DNA of 64,000 nucleotides from Gluconobacter cerinus (GTDB lineage: Bacteria; Pseudomonadota; Alphaproteobacteria; Acetobacterales; Acetobacteraceae). The notes beneath the pieces were generated by a model. The model was not told the DNA's origin, searched no databases, and worked only from the letters and a program-made list of their open reading frames with translations. The stretch lies in NCBI RefSeq assembly GCF_002723935.1, contig NZ_BEWM01000005.1:62001-126000 (forward strand), in the 5' to 3' direction. This document shows, one piece after another, positions 54,328 to 62,455 of the stretch. The position numbers were made by a program, and so were the translations under genes. Position 1 is the stretch's first letter. Every line of letters starts with the position of its first letter.

Positions 54328-54830
54328 CCCATTTTCTGATGGCTGATGCGCCAGTCGATCTGAACATGCTGCGAGAGGGCTTACATCTGGCTGAAGCTGG
54401 TGGCTTCTGCACTTTTGAAGGCTGGGTTCGCAATAGCAACGAGGGCCGTCCAGTGGATGGTCTGGAATATGAATCCTACGCTGCTCTCGCTGAAAAAGAG
54501 GGTGCGCGGATTATTGAAGAAGCATTGGCTAGATTTGAAATCAGCCATGCTGTGGCCATGCACCGGACGGGAACACTACGGGTTGGGGATGTTGCCGTCT
54601 GGATCGGCGTGTCCGCGCCTCATCGCGATGCTGCATTCCGAGCCTGTCGTTATATCATCGACGAGATCAAGCACCGGGTGCCCGTCTGGAAGAAAGAGCA
54701 TTATCTGGATGGTGACGCCGAATGGGTGGCCTGCCATCACTGTCAGGTCGCTCCCCGGATAAGCGATGACGATCACGGGCACGACCATCATCACCACCAC
54801 GATCATGGGTCTTGCGGTCACAAGCACTGA
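54324..54830 (+). CDS. moaE: Molybdopterin synthase catalytic subunit with His-rich tail
   Basis: A 168-residue MoaE. Core motifs are GGFCTFEGWVRNSNEGRPVDGLEYESYAALAEKE, MHRTGTLRVGDVAVWIGVSAPHRDAAFRACRYIIDEIKHRVPVWKKEHY and EWVACHH with the conserved active-site lysines. The last about 22 residues (SDDDHGHDHHHHHDHGSCGHKH) are an unusual His/Asp/Cys tail that could bind divalent metals. It accepts sulfur from MoaD. Confidence 0.94.
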   Translation: MTHFLMADAPVDLNMLREGLHLAEAGGFCTFEGWVRNSNEGRPVDGLEYESYAALAEKEGARIIEEALARFEISHAVAMHRTGTLRVGDVAVWIGVSAPHRDAAFRACRYIIDEIKHRVPVWKKEHYLDGDAEWVACHHCQVAPRISDDDHGHDHHHHHDHGSCGHKH

Positions 54831-54835
54831 TCTAT

Positions 54836-54882
54836 TGCCCGGCGAGTACGTCTGACTCTTACCGGGCATTCTCTTTCTTTTT
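54836..54882 (+). terminator. Terminator of the moco operon
   Basis: Stem TGCCCGG/CCGGGCA with an inner GAGT/ACTC pair and a following TTCTCTTTCTTTTT run, 6 bases after the moaE stop. Confidence 0.8.
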
Positions 54883-54976
54883 GAAAATCAGAGTGTTGCT
54901 GTCCTCTTTCCAGGAGAGGGCAGTGAGTATTTTTTTCGTGCCACAAACGTGCGGTCACGCATTTTTAGTTTGATAT

Positions 54977-54995
54977 TGCAAATCATTCTCAATTA
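54977..54995. promoter_or_regulatory. Candidate Fur box
   Basis: TTGCAAATCATTCTCAATT (reverse strand AATTGAGAATGATTTGCAA) resembles the Fur-box half-site arrangement of iron-regulated promoters. It lies 36-54 bases before the ATG at 55031. It is a visual match only. Confidence 0.5.
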
Positions 54996-55030
54996 GAGTG
55001 TCTCTGGTTCTGCTGATTCGGAGATTGATC

Positions 55031-55591
55031 ATGACACGGACACCGCTTTTCCTGTCTGACCTGTGCTGCTGCGAAAGACTGGCACTCTGGAGTATCCGGT
55101 GTCTGGTCAGCCGATACCGCCTGCCGTACTGCCATGAAACCCGCACGACGGATGGCATGTTTCCGGCATCTTTCCGTCCTGTTCTTGATGCCGCGGAGCG
55201 AGCGTTCGAGGATGCAGCCCAGCATCTGAGAGAAGCCGGGCAGCCTGTGCTGGATATCAATCCGCCGGGCTCTCAGGGGCTGACTGCCATGGAGGAGCGC
55301 TTTCTCCAGGGGATCCAGACAGTGCAGAATGATGGCCAGAAGGAAGTCTTTCACCTTCTTGCCGACCTTTTCCCCGAGCGACTGATGCAGGGTTACATTG
55401 TCACGGCTCTCGCTCTGATTTCAGACTGTATGGCTGGGATTGGTCACTGGCTTCCACGGCATGAGCGCAAGACGGCAGGGGCCGGAGCTTTGTCGTCTCT
55501 GGCGCGATGGAAAAAGATTCATCCGGCTGAAATGCGGGTGCTTTGGCCACGCGATATCCCCCAGGCCTGGGCGGGACGCACTCTGCACTGA
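55031..55591 (+). CDS. Hypothetical protein, possibly iron-regulated
   Basis: A 186-residue protein I cannot assign. The ATG at 55031 has GGAG 7 bases upstream. The N-terminus is Cys-rich (FLSDLCCCERLALWSIRCLV, then YCHET); residues 50-130 are predicted helical and charged. No signal peptide or membrane segment is obvious. A candidate Fur box overlaps its promoter region, so it may respond to iron. It lies between the moco operon and mop but its link to either is not shown. Confidence 0.6.
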   Translation: MTRTPLFLSDLCCCERLALWSIRCLVSRYRLPYCHETRTTDGMFPASFRPVLDAAERAFEDAAQHLREAGQPVLDINPPGSQGLTAMEERFLQGIQTVQNDGQKEVFHLLADLFPERLMQGYIVTALALISDCMAGIGHWLPRHERKTAGAGALSSLARWKKIHPAEMRVLWPRDIPQAWAGRTLH

Positions 55592-55715
55592 ATTCCGCTG
55601 AATTCTGCAAGAGACGAAACACCACAGCCTTCTGGGCTTGGATTTAAAAGCGGTCAGACCTCACCAGACTGCCCTGCAATCATGAGTGAAGTCTGGACCA
55701 GGTGGGTGTGTGGGC

Positions 55716-55922
55716 TCAGTCCACGCCAACCATGACGCTGGAAGCCTTGATAACGGCATAGGCTTCCTTGCCCACTGTCAGTGACAGTTCCTCAACAGCT
55801 TCATTGGTGATGGCACTTGTAATAATCGTGCCGTTGACGTCGATCGTGATGTGAGACGTCGTTGCGCCTTTTACGATCTGTGTAATCTGACCTTTGAGCT
55901 GATTACGTGCGCTGAGTTTCAT
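55716..55922 (-). CDS. mop: Molybdopterin-binding (Mop/TOBE) protein
   Basis: A 68-residue molbindin: ARNQLKGQITQIVKGATTSHITIDVNGTIITSAITNEAVEELSLTVGKEAYAVIKASSVMVGVD, one complete TOBE domain. Molbindins store molybdate as hexamers. It has AAAAGGA before its ATG. A 6-base stem (ACCCCC/GGGGGT) stands in its leader. Confidence 0.93.
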   Translation of the reverse strand: MKLSARNQLKGQITQIVKGATTSHITIDVNGTIITSAITNEAVEELSLTVGKEAYAVIKASSVMVGVD

Positions 55923-55939
55923 GGTGCTGTCCTTTTGCT

Positions 55940-55959
55940 ACCCCCTTGGAGATGGGGGT
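55940..55959 (-). promoter_or_regulatory. Leader hairpin of mop
   Basis: ACCCCC-TTGGAGAT-GGGGGT, 18 bases before the mop ATG on the minus strand. It may control mop expression in response to molybdenum; this is speculative. A second hairpin, GGGGGTGGC/GCCATCCCC at 56005-56026, lies just after the ornithine decarboxylase gene and may be its terminator. Confidence 0.3.
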
Positions 55960-56040
55960 GACACATTAGGACACAAGGCCGGAGGAAGCAGACAAGGCTT
56001 TTTTCGGGGATGGCCTGTGCCACCCCCAATCAAAAGCGTC

Positions 56041-57180
56041 TTAGATATAGTGCTCGGTCAGGGGTGGAAAACCATTGAACCCGACGGAGCAGTAGGTCGA
56101 AACATAAGCGCCAGTCGCCAGGATTTCGATACGATCTCCAGACTTCAGGCTGTTCGGCAGCGGGATGCGGTTCTTCTCATAGAGAATATCGACACCATCG
56201 CAGCTTGGTCCTGCCACGACGCAGGGTGAACGTGAGTTGTCTGTGTCATCACGGGACGTGCGGAATGTGTAGCGAATGGCTTCACCTTCCGTTTCCGCGA
56301 GGCCACCGAAGCGCCCGATGTCCAGATAGACCCAGCGTGGATCTGTTTCTGCACCGCCACGACGGCTCACAAGAATGACCTCGCTCGACACTACACCGGC
56401 CTGCCCAACCATATATCGGCCCGGCTCCAGCAGAACCTCTGGCTGCCCATCAGGAAAGTACTCACGGAGAGCGGCCTGAATGGCAGCGCCAAATTCCTGC
56501 ACAGACGGAATGTCTTCCCGATAATGGGTTGGGAAGCCGCCGCCCAGATTGATCATCTGAAGGTCAAGGCCTTCGGCCCGCAGCTCATGATAGAGGCGTG
56601 CGGCCGTAGCAATGGCGTGCTGGTAGGCGGCGATACCCGTCTGCTGGCTTCCGACATGGAACGAGAGGCCATAGGGATGCAGGCCCAAATCGCGCGCACG
56701 GATCATCAGATCGCGGGCGTGGGCAATTGTTGTGCCGAACTTGCGCGACAGCGGCCAGTCAGCGCCTTCGTTCTCAACAGCCAGGCGGCAGAAGACGCGG
56801 GCGCCTGGTGCGTTTTCTGCAATCTTTTCGAGCTCTTCCATGCTGTCGAGCACAAAGAGATCAATGCCCATGTCCCGGGCTTCACGGATGGCACCAACCT
56901 TCTTGAGCGTATTGCCATAGGAGATGCGATCGGGTGTGGCGCCAGCCTTCAGGCACATCCGGATTTCTTCGAGCGATGCTGCATCGAAAGACGATCCCAG
57001 AGCGACAAGGCGCTTCAGGATGGACGGTGCCGGATTGGCCTTGATGGCGTAATAGATCTTGCCAGCTGGTAGGGCGTCGTGAAGGGCACGATAGTTGCTT
57101 TCCACAACATCGAGATCAACGACGAGGCAAGGGGTTGCCGGCTGCTGCTCGGCAAGAAAACGGCTGATTTTGGGAGTCAT
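56041..57180 (-). CDS. Ornithine decarboxylase (fold III, eukaryote-like)
   Basis: A 379-residue PLP enzyme of the alanine-racemase fold. I choose the ATG at 57180 (TPKISRFLAEQQPATPCLVVDLD). PLP lysine is in YYAIKANPAP, with SFDAASLEEI, HVGSQQ, LGGGFPTHY, and the active-site Cys in AGPSCDGVDILYE; EPGRYMVGQAG closes the PLP site. It makes putrescine from ornithine (lysine may also be used). The 5' leader is a candidate speF RNA. Confidence 0.9.
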   Translation of the reverse strand: MTPKISRFLAEQQPATPCLVVDLDVVESNYRALHDALPAGKIYYAIKANPAPSILKRLVALGSSFDAASLEEIRMCLKAGATPDRISYGNTLKKVGAIREARDMGIDLFVLDSMEELEKIAENAPGARVFCRLAVENEGADWPLSRKFGTTIAHARDLMIRARDLGLHPYGLSFHVGSQQTGIAAYQHAIATAARLYHELRAEGLDLQMINLGGGFPTHYREDIPSVQEFGAAIQAALREYFPDGQPEVLLEPGRYMVGQAGVVSSEVILVSRRGGAETDPRWVYLDIGRFGGLAETEGEAIRYTFRTSRDDTDNSRSPCVVAGPSCDGVDILYEKNRIPLPNSLKSGDRIEILATGAYVSTYCSVGFNGFPPLTEHYI

Positions 57181-57199
57181 GACACTCTTTCCCAGAACC

Positions 57200-57345
57200 G
57201 GACTCGTCAGGGAACAGTTACACCCTGCGAGTGTGTTGCGAAACGGTCGAACGGACCAGCGAATAGCGGGGACCCAAAAGAAGCGGGACCCGGAAGGCCA
57301 GAACGCTTGACGTCGTTGCGTAACCTCGAGAGGGCCAGTGGCACG
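57200..57345 (-). ncRNA. Candidate speF-type leader RNA
   Basis: The about 240 bases between the decarboxylase ATG and the AT-rich promoter area are unusually GC-rich and full of small stems on the minus strand: GGCCTTCCGGGTCCCGC..GGGTCCCCGC at 57260-57302, and GGTCCGTTCGACC at 57245-57257. The location and this conserved-looking core match my memory of the speF motif, a leader RNA upstream of alphaproteobacterial ornithine decarboxylase genes. The boundaries are approximate. A 7-base stem also sits at 57461-57480. Confidence 0.6.
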
Positions 57346-57563
57346 TGCGTTGCTGCGTGACGGGGCGTATGAAACCAAAGCCCCGCCGTTGCAAGAGCTA
57401 ATTTTGCATTATTTGTGTTTTGGAAATATTGAGGGGATTGAAATCGGGGCAAATTCGGAACGCAGAAGGCGATTTCTGCGTATGCTAGGTTCTGTCGATC
57501 CTGAGAACGGAACGACTTAATCTCGCCTGTTGCCCATAACAGGAACTGCCGAGGACCCCCTGA

Positions 57564-58712
57564 GTGAGCTTATTTCCCGATTCTGCGTCAGCTTCCGGTC
57601 CAGCGCCAGACGCACCTTCGGAGCCTGACCGGAAAAAAATCCACCAGGACATCCAGCGTGTCCATGAACTGACGCCTGAACCCAGCGAAGAAGATATTCG
57701 CAAGGCGCGTGAACTTGGTCCTGATGCCCCGGGTACGGGAGCGAACTCCCCTCTGAGTATGCCCAGAGCGGGGTGGAAGATCGTCCTGCGCCAGGTTTTC
57801 TCGGAAGTAGGATCGTCCCAGACGTCCCTTTCTGCTGCGGGCTGCGCGTTTTACGCCACGCTCTCTCTCTTCCCAGCCATATCGAGCCTGATCTCGCTTT
57901 ATGGTCTGGCGTTTGATTTGCAGACCGTTGAGCCGCAGCTTGAAGTGCTGCGTCATCTGCTGCCCCCAACAGCTTATTCGCTGATTGGCAATCGTATTCA
58001 CGAGCTGGTTTCCCAGCCGCATACGTCTCTGACCATAGGGCTGATTTTTTCTGTTTCCGTCGCGTTGTGGTCCGCTTCAGCCAGTACGAAGTCGATCCTG
58101 TCCGCGTTAAACATGGCATATAATGCCACCGAAACGCGCGGTTTCCTAAGGTTCCAGGCAACTGCTCTGGCTACCACTCTGATGGCTGTTGTTGGTGCTG
58201 CGCTGACCTTGGCACTGATGGTGGCAGCGCCTGCGCTGGTTGATTACCTTCCGCGGTATCTGGGCTTCAGAAAGCCGCCGCCGCCGTTTGATCTTCTGGT
58301 GTCTTACGGTGCGCCGCTTGTCGTGCACACGCTTGCACCGATCCTGATGCTGCTGTTCGTGTTCGTGGCAGTCACGATGCTTTATCGCTTTGCCCCCAGT
58401 CGGGAGCCAGCAAAGTGGCGGTGGATATTCCCCGGATCAGCGCTGGCGACCGTCCTGTGGGTTCTCATGTCGCTCGGATTTTCGTGGTATGTCGCGCACT
58501 TCGCGAGCTACGGCGCAACCTATGGGCCCTTGGGCGCAGTTGCGGCGATTATGATGTGGTTCTTTGTCAGTGCGTATGTTGTGCTCTTCGGAGCAGAGCT
58601 GAATGCGGGGCTGGAAGAGCGCATTAAAGGTGCGCAGCCCCGGATTGCTGGTCTGCCACAGACAGACCCTTTGATTGCTGAAGCCGTTACGGCCGAAAGT
58701 ACGCCCCGGTAA
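57564..58712 (+). CDS. YihY/BrkB family membrane protein
   Basis: A 382-residue protein starting with GTG (GAGGA 8 bases upstream). Residues 1-75 are a soluble Pro/Glu-rich extension. From 80 on there are about six hydrophobic segments with the family motifs SLSAAGCAFYATLSLFPAISSLISLYGL, LWSASASTKSILSALNMAYN and ASYGATYGPLGAVAAIMMWFFVSAYVVLFGAELNA. The family, once thought to be RNase BN, is now regarded as transporter-like; its substrate is unknown. It is divergent from ornithine decarboxylase. Confidence 0.88.
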   Translation: MSLFPDSASASGPAPDAPSEPDRKKIHQDIQRVHELTPEPSEEDIRKARELGPDAPGTGANSPLSMPRAGWKIVLRQVFSEVGSSQTSLSAAGCAFYATLSLFPAISSLISLYGLAFDLQTVEPQLEVLRHLLPPTAYSLIGNRIHELVSQPHTSLTIGLIFSVSVALWSASASTKSILSALNMAYNATETRGFLRFQATALATTLMAVVGAALTLALMVAAPALVDYLPRYLGFRKPPPPFDLLVSYGAPLVVHTLAPILMLLFVFVAVTMLYRFAPSREPAKWRWIFPGSALATVLWVLMSLGFSWYVAHFASYGATYGPLGAVAAIMMWFFVSAYVVLFGAELNAGLEERIKGAQPRIAGLPQTDPLIAEAVTAESTPR

Positions 58713-58760
58713 CCACCGGGGTAACTAAGCCCGCCCGTCGTTATTAACGTTGGGTGGGCT
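58704..58760. terminator. Two hairpins between the BrkB and rlpA genes
   Basis: CCCCGGT-AACC-ACCGGGG at 58704-58721 overlaps the BrkB stop codon. A second, 15-base stem with one mismatch, AGCCCGCCCGTCGTT with AACGTTGGGTGGGCT, lies at 58728-58760 and overlaps the rlpA stop. They separate the two convergent genes. Confidence 0.6.
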
Positions 58761-59361
58761 GCTTTGTGGTGTCAGATTGGTTGCCCGCAGCCTTGATGGC
58801 TTGTTCGCTCGTATCCTTGGACTCGGCTTCCGCGACTTCGCTCGCGGCATCTGACACGGGCTTGTCAGCCATACGGGCAATGGTGACGTGGGCAGTTCCG
58901 CTGTTCAGCATCCCGATCTTCGCTGCTGCCGCATGTGAAAGATCGATGATGCGACTATTGAACGGCCCGCGATCGTTCACTGTGACGACAACAGAACGGC
59001 CCGTATCTTCAGACGTCACCAGCAGTTTTGTGCCAATCGGCAGGGAAGGGTGTGCGGCGGTCAGATCATTTGTGTTGAAGATCGTCCCGCTACTGGTGCG
59101 GCGTCCGTGGAAATGACGTCCATACCAGCTCGCCATGCCATGCTGGGTCCAGGACGCGGCCTTGTGGGCCCGGTTAGCCAGCGCGGATCGAACAGAGGCT
59201 GCCCAGCTGGTCCGGACCGTCCCCGCTGCATCACCAGAAGAATCGTCTGCTGCATGAGCAGTCGTTCCACCTGCAATTCCGGCAAGCGCGAGTGCAAATG
59301 TCATGCTGCGCAGGGGAGACAGTCGACGGGATGAGCGAATGGCAGGCGGGGCAAATTTCAC
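58744..59361 (-). CDS. rlpA: RlpA-like septal ring lytic transglycosylase
   Basis: A 205-residue exported protein. Signal peptide: residues 1-37 (SMTFALALAGIAGGTTAHA). No lipobox Cys is seen, so it is probably soluble. The DPBB domain (75-165) has GMASWYGRHFHGRRTSSGTIFNTNDLTAAHPSLPIGTKLLVT and VVVTVNDRGPFNSRIIDLSHAAAAKIGM with the catalytic Asp. The SPOR domain of long RlpA proteins is absent; the C-terminus is a low-complexity tail. Confidence 0.9.
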   Translation of the reverse strand: MKFAPPAIRSSRRLSPLRSMTFALALAGIAGGTTAHAADDSSGDAAGTVRTSWAASVRSALANRAHKAASWTQHGMASWYGRHFHGRRTSSGTIFNTNDLTAAHPSLPIGTKLLVTSEDTGRSVVVTVNDRGPFNSRIIDLSHAAAAKIGMLNSGTAHVTIARMADKPVSDAASEVAEAESKDTSEQAIKAAGNQSDTTKQPTQR

Positions 59362-59516
59362 TAGACTGGTATCTTCTCCAGTGGACGAAAACGGGCTTGA
59401 GCCGTGCTTCCTAGCACAAAACCATGGGCCTGTCCCCCTTTTGAAGCCTGCGAAGACGGCAGGATTAGGGCGATGACGCTTTCATGACGGCTCCGAAAGT
59501 GCTATCGCGCGGCCAG

Positions 59517-59966
59517 ATGAAACGTCCTCTCATTGCCGTTCTGAACGGTCCGAATCTCAATATGCTGGGTCTGCGCCAGCCTGGAATCTACGGTCACGCT
59601 ACGCTCGACGATGTCGAGCAGGTGTGTATTCAGGCTGCTGAACGCCTCGATGTCGCGATCGATTTCCGCCAGACCAACGGTGAGGGAGAACTTGTGTCCT
59701 GGGTGCAGGAGTGTCGCGGCCGCGCTGATGGAATCGTGATCAATCCTGCTGCTTATGGGCATACCTCGATTGCCCTGCTCGACGCGCTTCTTGCGGTTGA
59801 GTTGCCGATAGTTGAGGTTCATATTTCCAACATTCATCGCCGGGAGCCATTCCGCCATCATACCTACGTCTCGCAGGCCGCCATCGGTGTGATCTGCGGC
59901 CTCGGCGTCAGGGGATACGCGCATGCGCTTCAGGCAATAACCGACATGATCGAAGACGAAGGATGA
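59517..59966 (+). CDS. aroQ: 3-dehydroquinate dehydratase, type II
   Basis: A 149-residue dodecameric enzyme of the shikimate pathway: VLNGPNLNMLGLRQPGIYG with catalytic Arg/Tyr loop, FRQTNGEGELVSWVQE, IVINPAAYGHTSIALLDALL with the catalytic His, and VEVHISNIHRREPFRHHTYVS. The ATG at 59517 gives the family N-terminus; an ATG at 59484 would add 11 residues. Neither has a good Shine-Dalgarno sequence. It overlaps accB by 4 bases (ATGA), the common aroQ-accB-accC order. Confidence 0.94.
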   Translation: MKRPLIAVLNGPNLNMLGLRQPGIYGHATLDDVEQVCIQAAERLDVAIDFRQTNGEGELVSWVQECRGRADGIVINPAAYGHTSIALLDALLAVELPIVEVHISNIHRREPFRHHTYVSQAAIGVICGLGVRGYAHALQAITDMIEDEG

Positions 59967-60418
59967 GCCGCATGCTCGTGGACAAGGATGCCATTCGGGC
60001 ATTGGCCGATATTCTGACGCAGACCGGCCTGACCGAAATCGAGATCTCCGAAGCTGATAGCCGCATTCGCGTGGCGCGCAACGTCAACGTGGTTCAGGCT
60101 GCTGCACCAGCCGTTGCTGCTGCTCCCGCCGCAGCACCAGCCGCTGCTCCTGTTGCGGCACCTCCGGCTGATCCTGCCAAGCATCCTGGTGCGGTTCCAA
60201 GCCCGATGGTGGGTGTCGCCTATCTGGCGCCGGATCCGGCTTCCCCGGCATTCGCTCAGGAAGGTCAGACCGTTTCTGCCGGTCAGACGATCATGCTGAT
60301 CGAAGCCATGAAAACCTTTAACCAGATCAAGGCTCCTCGCTCTGGCACCCTGACAAAGTTCTTTGTCGAGTCCGGGCAGCCTGTTGAATTTGGCGAAGCG
60401 CTGGCGATCATCGAGTAA
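59963..60418 (+). CDS. accB: Biotin carboxyl carrier protein of acetyl-CoA carboxylase
   Basis: A 151-residue BCCP. An N-terminal helical domain ([24 protein letters not shown]) is followed by an Ala/Pro linker, [14 protein letters not shown], and the biotinyl domain with EAMKTFNQI carrying the biotin lysine. Its stop shares one base with the accC start (TAATG). It carries CO2 from AccC to the carboxyltransferase. Confidence 0.96.
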   Translation: MSRMLVDKDAIRALADILTQTGLTEIEISEADSRIRVARNVNVVQAAAPAVAAAPAAAPAAAPVAAPPADPAKHPGAVPSPMVGVAYLAPDPASPAFAQEGQTVSAGQTIMLIEAMKTFNQIKAPRSGTLTKFFVESGQPVEFGEALAIIE

Positions 60419-61767
60419 TGATTTCTAAAGTCCTTATTGCCAATCGAGGCGAGATCGCGCTGCGTATCCAGCGCGCCTGCCGTGAGATGGGCATCAAAAC
60501 CGTGGCCGTGCATTCGACGGCTGACGCCGATGCAATGCATGTGCGTCTTGCTGATGAAGCCGTCTGCATCGGTCCGCCGAGTGCACGCGATTCTTATCTG
60601 AACGTCGCTGCCATTCTGTCAGCCGCCATGATTACGGGCGCGGATGCCATTCATCCGGGTTATGGCTTTCTGTCAGAAAATGCCGAGTTCGCCGAGACTG
60701 TTGAAGAGCATGGTCTGGCGTTCATTGGCCCGACGGCGGAGCATATCCGCACGATGGGCGACAAAATTACCGCCAAGACGACCATGCGCGCGCTTGGCGT
60801 GCCGCTGGTGCCAGGCTCCGATGGGGCGCTGGTCGATATTCAGGCCGCCCGTGAAGTCGCCGAGAAGGTCGGTTATCCGGTCCTGATCAAGGCCGCTGCC
60901 GGCGGCGGTGGTCGCGGCATGAAGGTTGCGCAGACGGCAGACGATATCGAGGAAGCCTGGTCGGTAGCTCGTGCAGAAGCCCGTGCCGCGTTCGGCAACG
61001 ACGAGGTCTATCTCGAGAAGTATCTTGATCGCCCGCGTCATATCGAGCTTCAGATCCTTGGCGATGCGCATGGCAACGTAGTGCATTTCGGCGAGCGTGA
61101 CTGCTCCCTCCAGCGTCGGCACCAGAAGCTGCTTGAAGAAGCCGGTTCCCCGGCTCTGACGGATGCCGAACGTGAAGAAATCGGTCGGACCTCGACCGAG
61201 GCTCTGGCACGCATGGGCTACCGGAATGCTGGCACGCTTGAGTTCCTGTATCAGGACGGCCAGTTCTGCTTCATCGAGATGAATACCCGCCTTCAGGTGG
61301 AACATCCGGTGACGGAAATGGTGTGCAGTGTCGATCTGGTGCGTGAGCAGATCCGGATCGCTGCTGGTGAGCAGCTTGGTTATACGCAAAAGGACATCAA
61401 GATGTCCGGCCATGCGATCGAGTGCCGCATCAACGCCGAAAACCCCGAAACCTTTGCGCCGAGCCCTGGCACGGTCAATGTTTTCCATGCCCCTGGCGGT
61501 CTTGGTGTGCGAATGGACAGCGCCATTTACGCTGGCTATCGCATCCCGCCTTACTACGACAGCATGATTGCCAAGCTCATCGTTCATGCGCCGACGCGTC
61601 AGGAAGCCATTGCCCGCATGCAGCGTGCTCTGGATGAATGTGTGGTGGATGGAGTGGAAACGGTCATTCCGCTTCATCGGAAAATTCTGGCGGATCCGAC
61701 TTTCCAGAAAGGTGACTACACAATTCACTGGCTGGAAAACTTTGTCGCCGCCCAGACCAAGTCCTGA
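60418..61767 (+). CDS. accC: Biotin carboxylase subunit of acetyl-CoA carboxylase
   Basis: A 449-residue ATP-grasp enzyme: [54 protein letters not shown] for [39 protein letters not shown], and the C-terminal domain with [18 protein letters not shown]. It carboxylates biotin on AccB. The accA/accD genes are not in the window. Confidence 0.97.
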   Translation: MISKVLIANRGEIALRIQRACREMGIKTVAVHSTADADAMHVRLADEAVCIGPPSARDSYLNVAAILSAAMITGADAIHPGYGFLSENAEFAETVEEHGLAFIGPTAEHIRTMGDKITAKTTMRALGVPLVPGSDGALVDIQAAREVAEKVGYPVLIKAAAGGGGRGMKVAQTADDIEEAWSVARAEARAAFGNDEVYLEKYLDRPRHIELQILGDAHGNVVHFGERDCSLQRRHQKLLEEAGSPALTDAEREEIGRTSTEALARMGYRNAGTLEFLYQDGQFCFIEMNTRLQVEHPVTEMVCSVDLVREQIRIAAGEQLGYTQKDIKMSGHAIECRINAENPETFAPSPGTVNVFHAPGGLGVRMDSAIYAGYRIPPYYDSMIAKLIVHAPTRQEAIARMQRALDECVVDGVETVIPLHRKILADPTFQKGDYTIHWLENFVAAQTKS

Positions 61768-61782
61768 AGCGGAGATGATGTG

Positions 61783-62352
61783 ATGAGTTATGTAGAGACC
61801 ATCTTTCTGGACGTTCAGCCTGGGCATATCCCGCAGGTGGTCTCTGCTCTCTCAGGTCTTGAGGGGGTAGGGGCATGGGTGACCGAAATAGGTCGCCTGA
61901 ACCGCATTACCCTTCTCAGGACAGCGCAGACCTACGAGGCGCTTTTGAGTGGCCGTCCAGACGTCTTGTCTAGCCTGCCTCATGAGAACCTGGTTCGGGT
62001 GGAAGTGACATCCTGGCGCGCCATCACGCCTGTCGCCAATCCCGGCTCTTATGGAAGTGTCTATGAATGGCGCTGCTATGAGGCCAAGGCGGATGGCATG
62101 CCTGACGTTGAGGAGCGTTTCCTTGCTGCTGTGCCGGAGAGAGAAACGGTCTCCCCGCTGACGTGCACACTCGTCTCTCTTGAGGGCACGCCGCGCATTG
62201 CGCATCTGTGGCCTTATGCAGACCTGAATGCACGGTCGGAAAAGAGGGCCGCTGCTGTGGCTACCGGAAGCTGGCCGCCAAAAGTCGCGCCGTTTCTGAC
62301 GCGGATGGAAAGCGAGATTCTGCTGCCATTGGCAATCTCTCTCTGGAACTGA
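61783..62352 (+). CDS. NIPSNAP-like protein, two domains
   Basis: A 189-residue protein with two copies of the NIPSNAP alpha-beta fold. The first (1-90) has WVTEIGRLNRITLLRTAQTYEALL; the second (100-189) has YEWRCYEAKADGMPDVEERFLAAVP, and PRIAHLWPYADLNARSEKRAAAVATGSWPPKVAPFLTRMESEILLPLAIS, typical of the family. I prefer the ATG at 61783 (GGAG 8 bases upstream) to the GTG at 61780. It follows accC by 15 bases and is probably in the operon. The function is unknown. Confidence 0.75.
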   Translation: MSYVETIFLDVQPGHIPQVVSALSGLEGVGAWVTEIGRLNRITLLRTAQTYEALLSGRPDVLSSLPHENLVRVEVTSWRAITPVANPGSYGSVYEWRCYEAKADGMPDVEERFLAAVPERETVSPLTCTLVSLEGTPRIAHLWPYADLNARSEKRAAAVATGSWPPKVAPFLTRMESEILLPLAISLWN

Positions 62353-62379
62353 AGTGTTCGGTCTTTAGTGTCCGTATTC

Positions 62380-62420
62380 AAAAAAAGGCGGCCTGCAGAA
62401 TATGCAGGCCGCCTTTTTTT
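62380..62420. terminator. Bidirectional terminator after the acc operon
   Basis: A perfect 18-base stem, AAAAAAAGGCGGCCTGCA and complement, around GAATA, with seven-T ends on both strands. It serves the NIPSNAP gene (rightward) and the YfdX gene (leftward). Confidence 0.93.
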
Positions 62421-62455
62421 GTTTCTAGTTCCGCGCGTTAGATGGGCGCGGGAGC

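Noticed and set aside
60673-61827. 384-residue antisense frame opposite accC
   Set aside because: accC in the other direction is a full-length canonical enzyme; the antisense frame has no family features.
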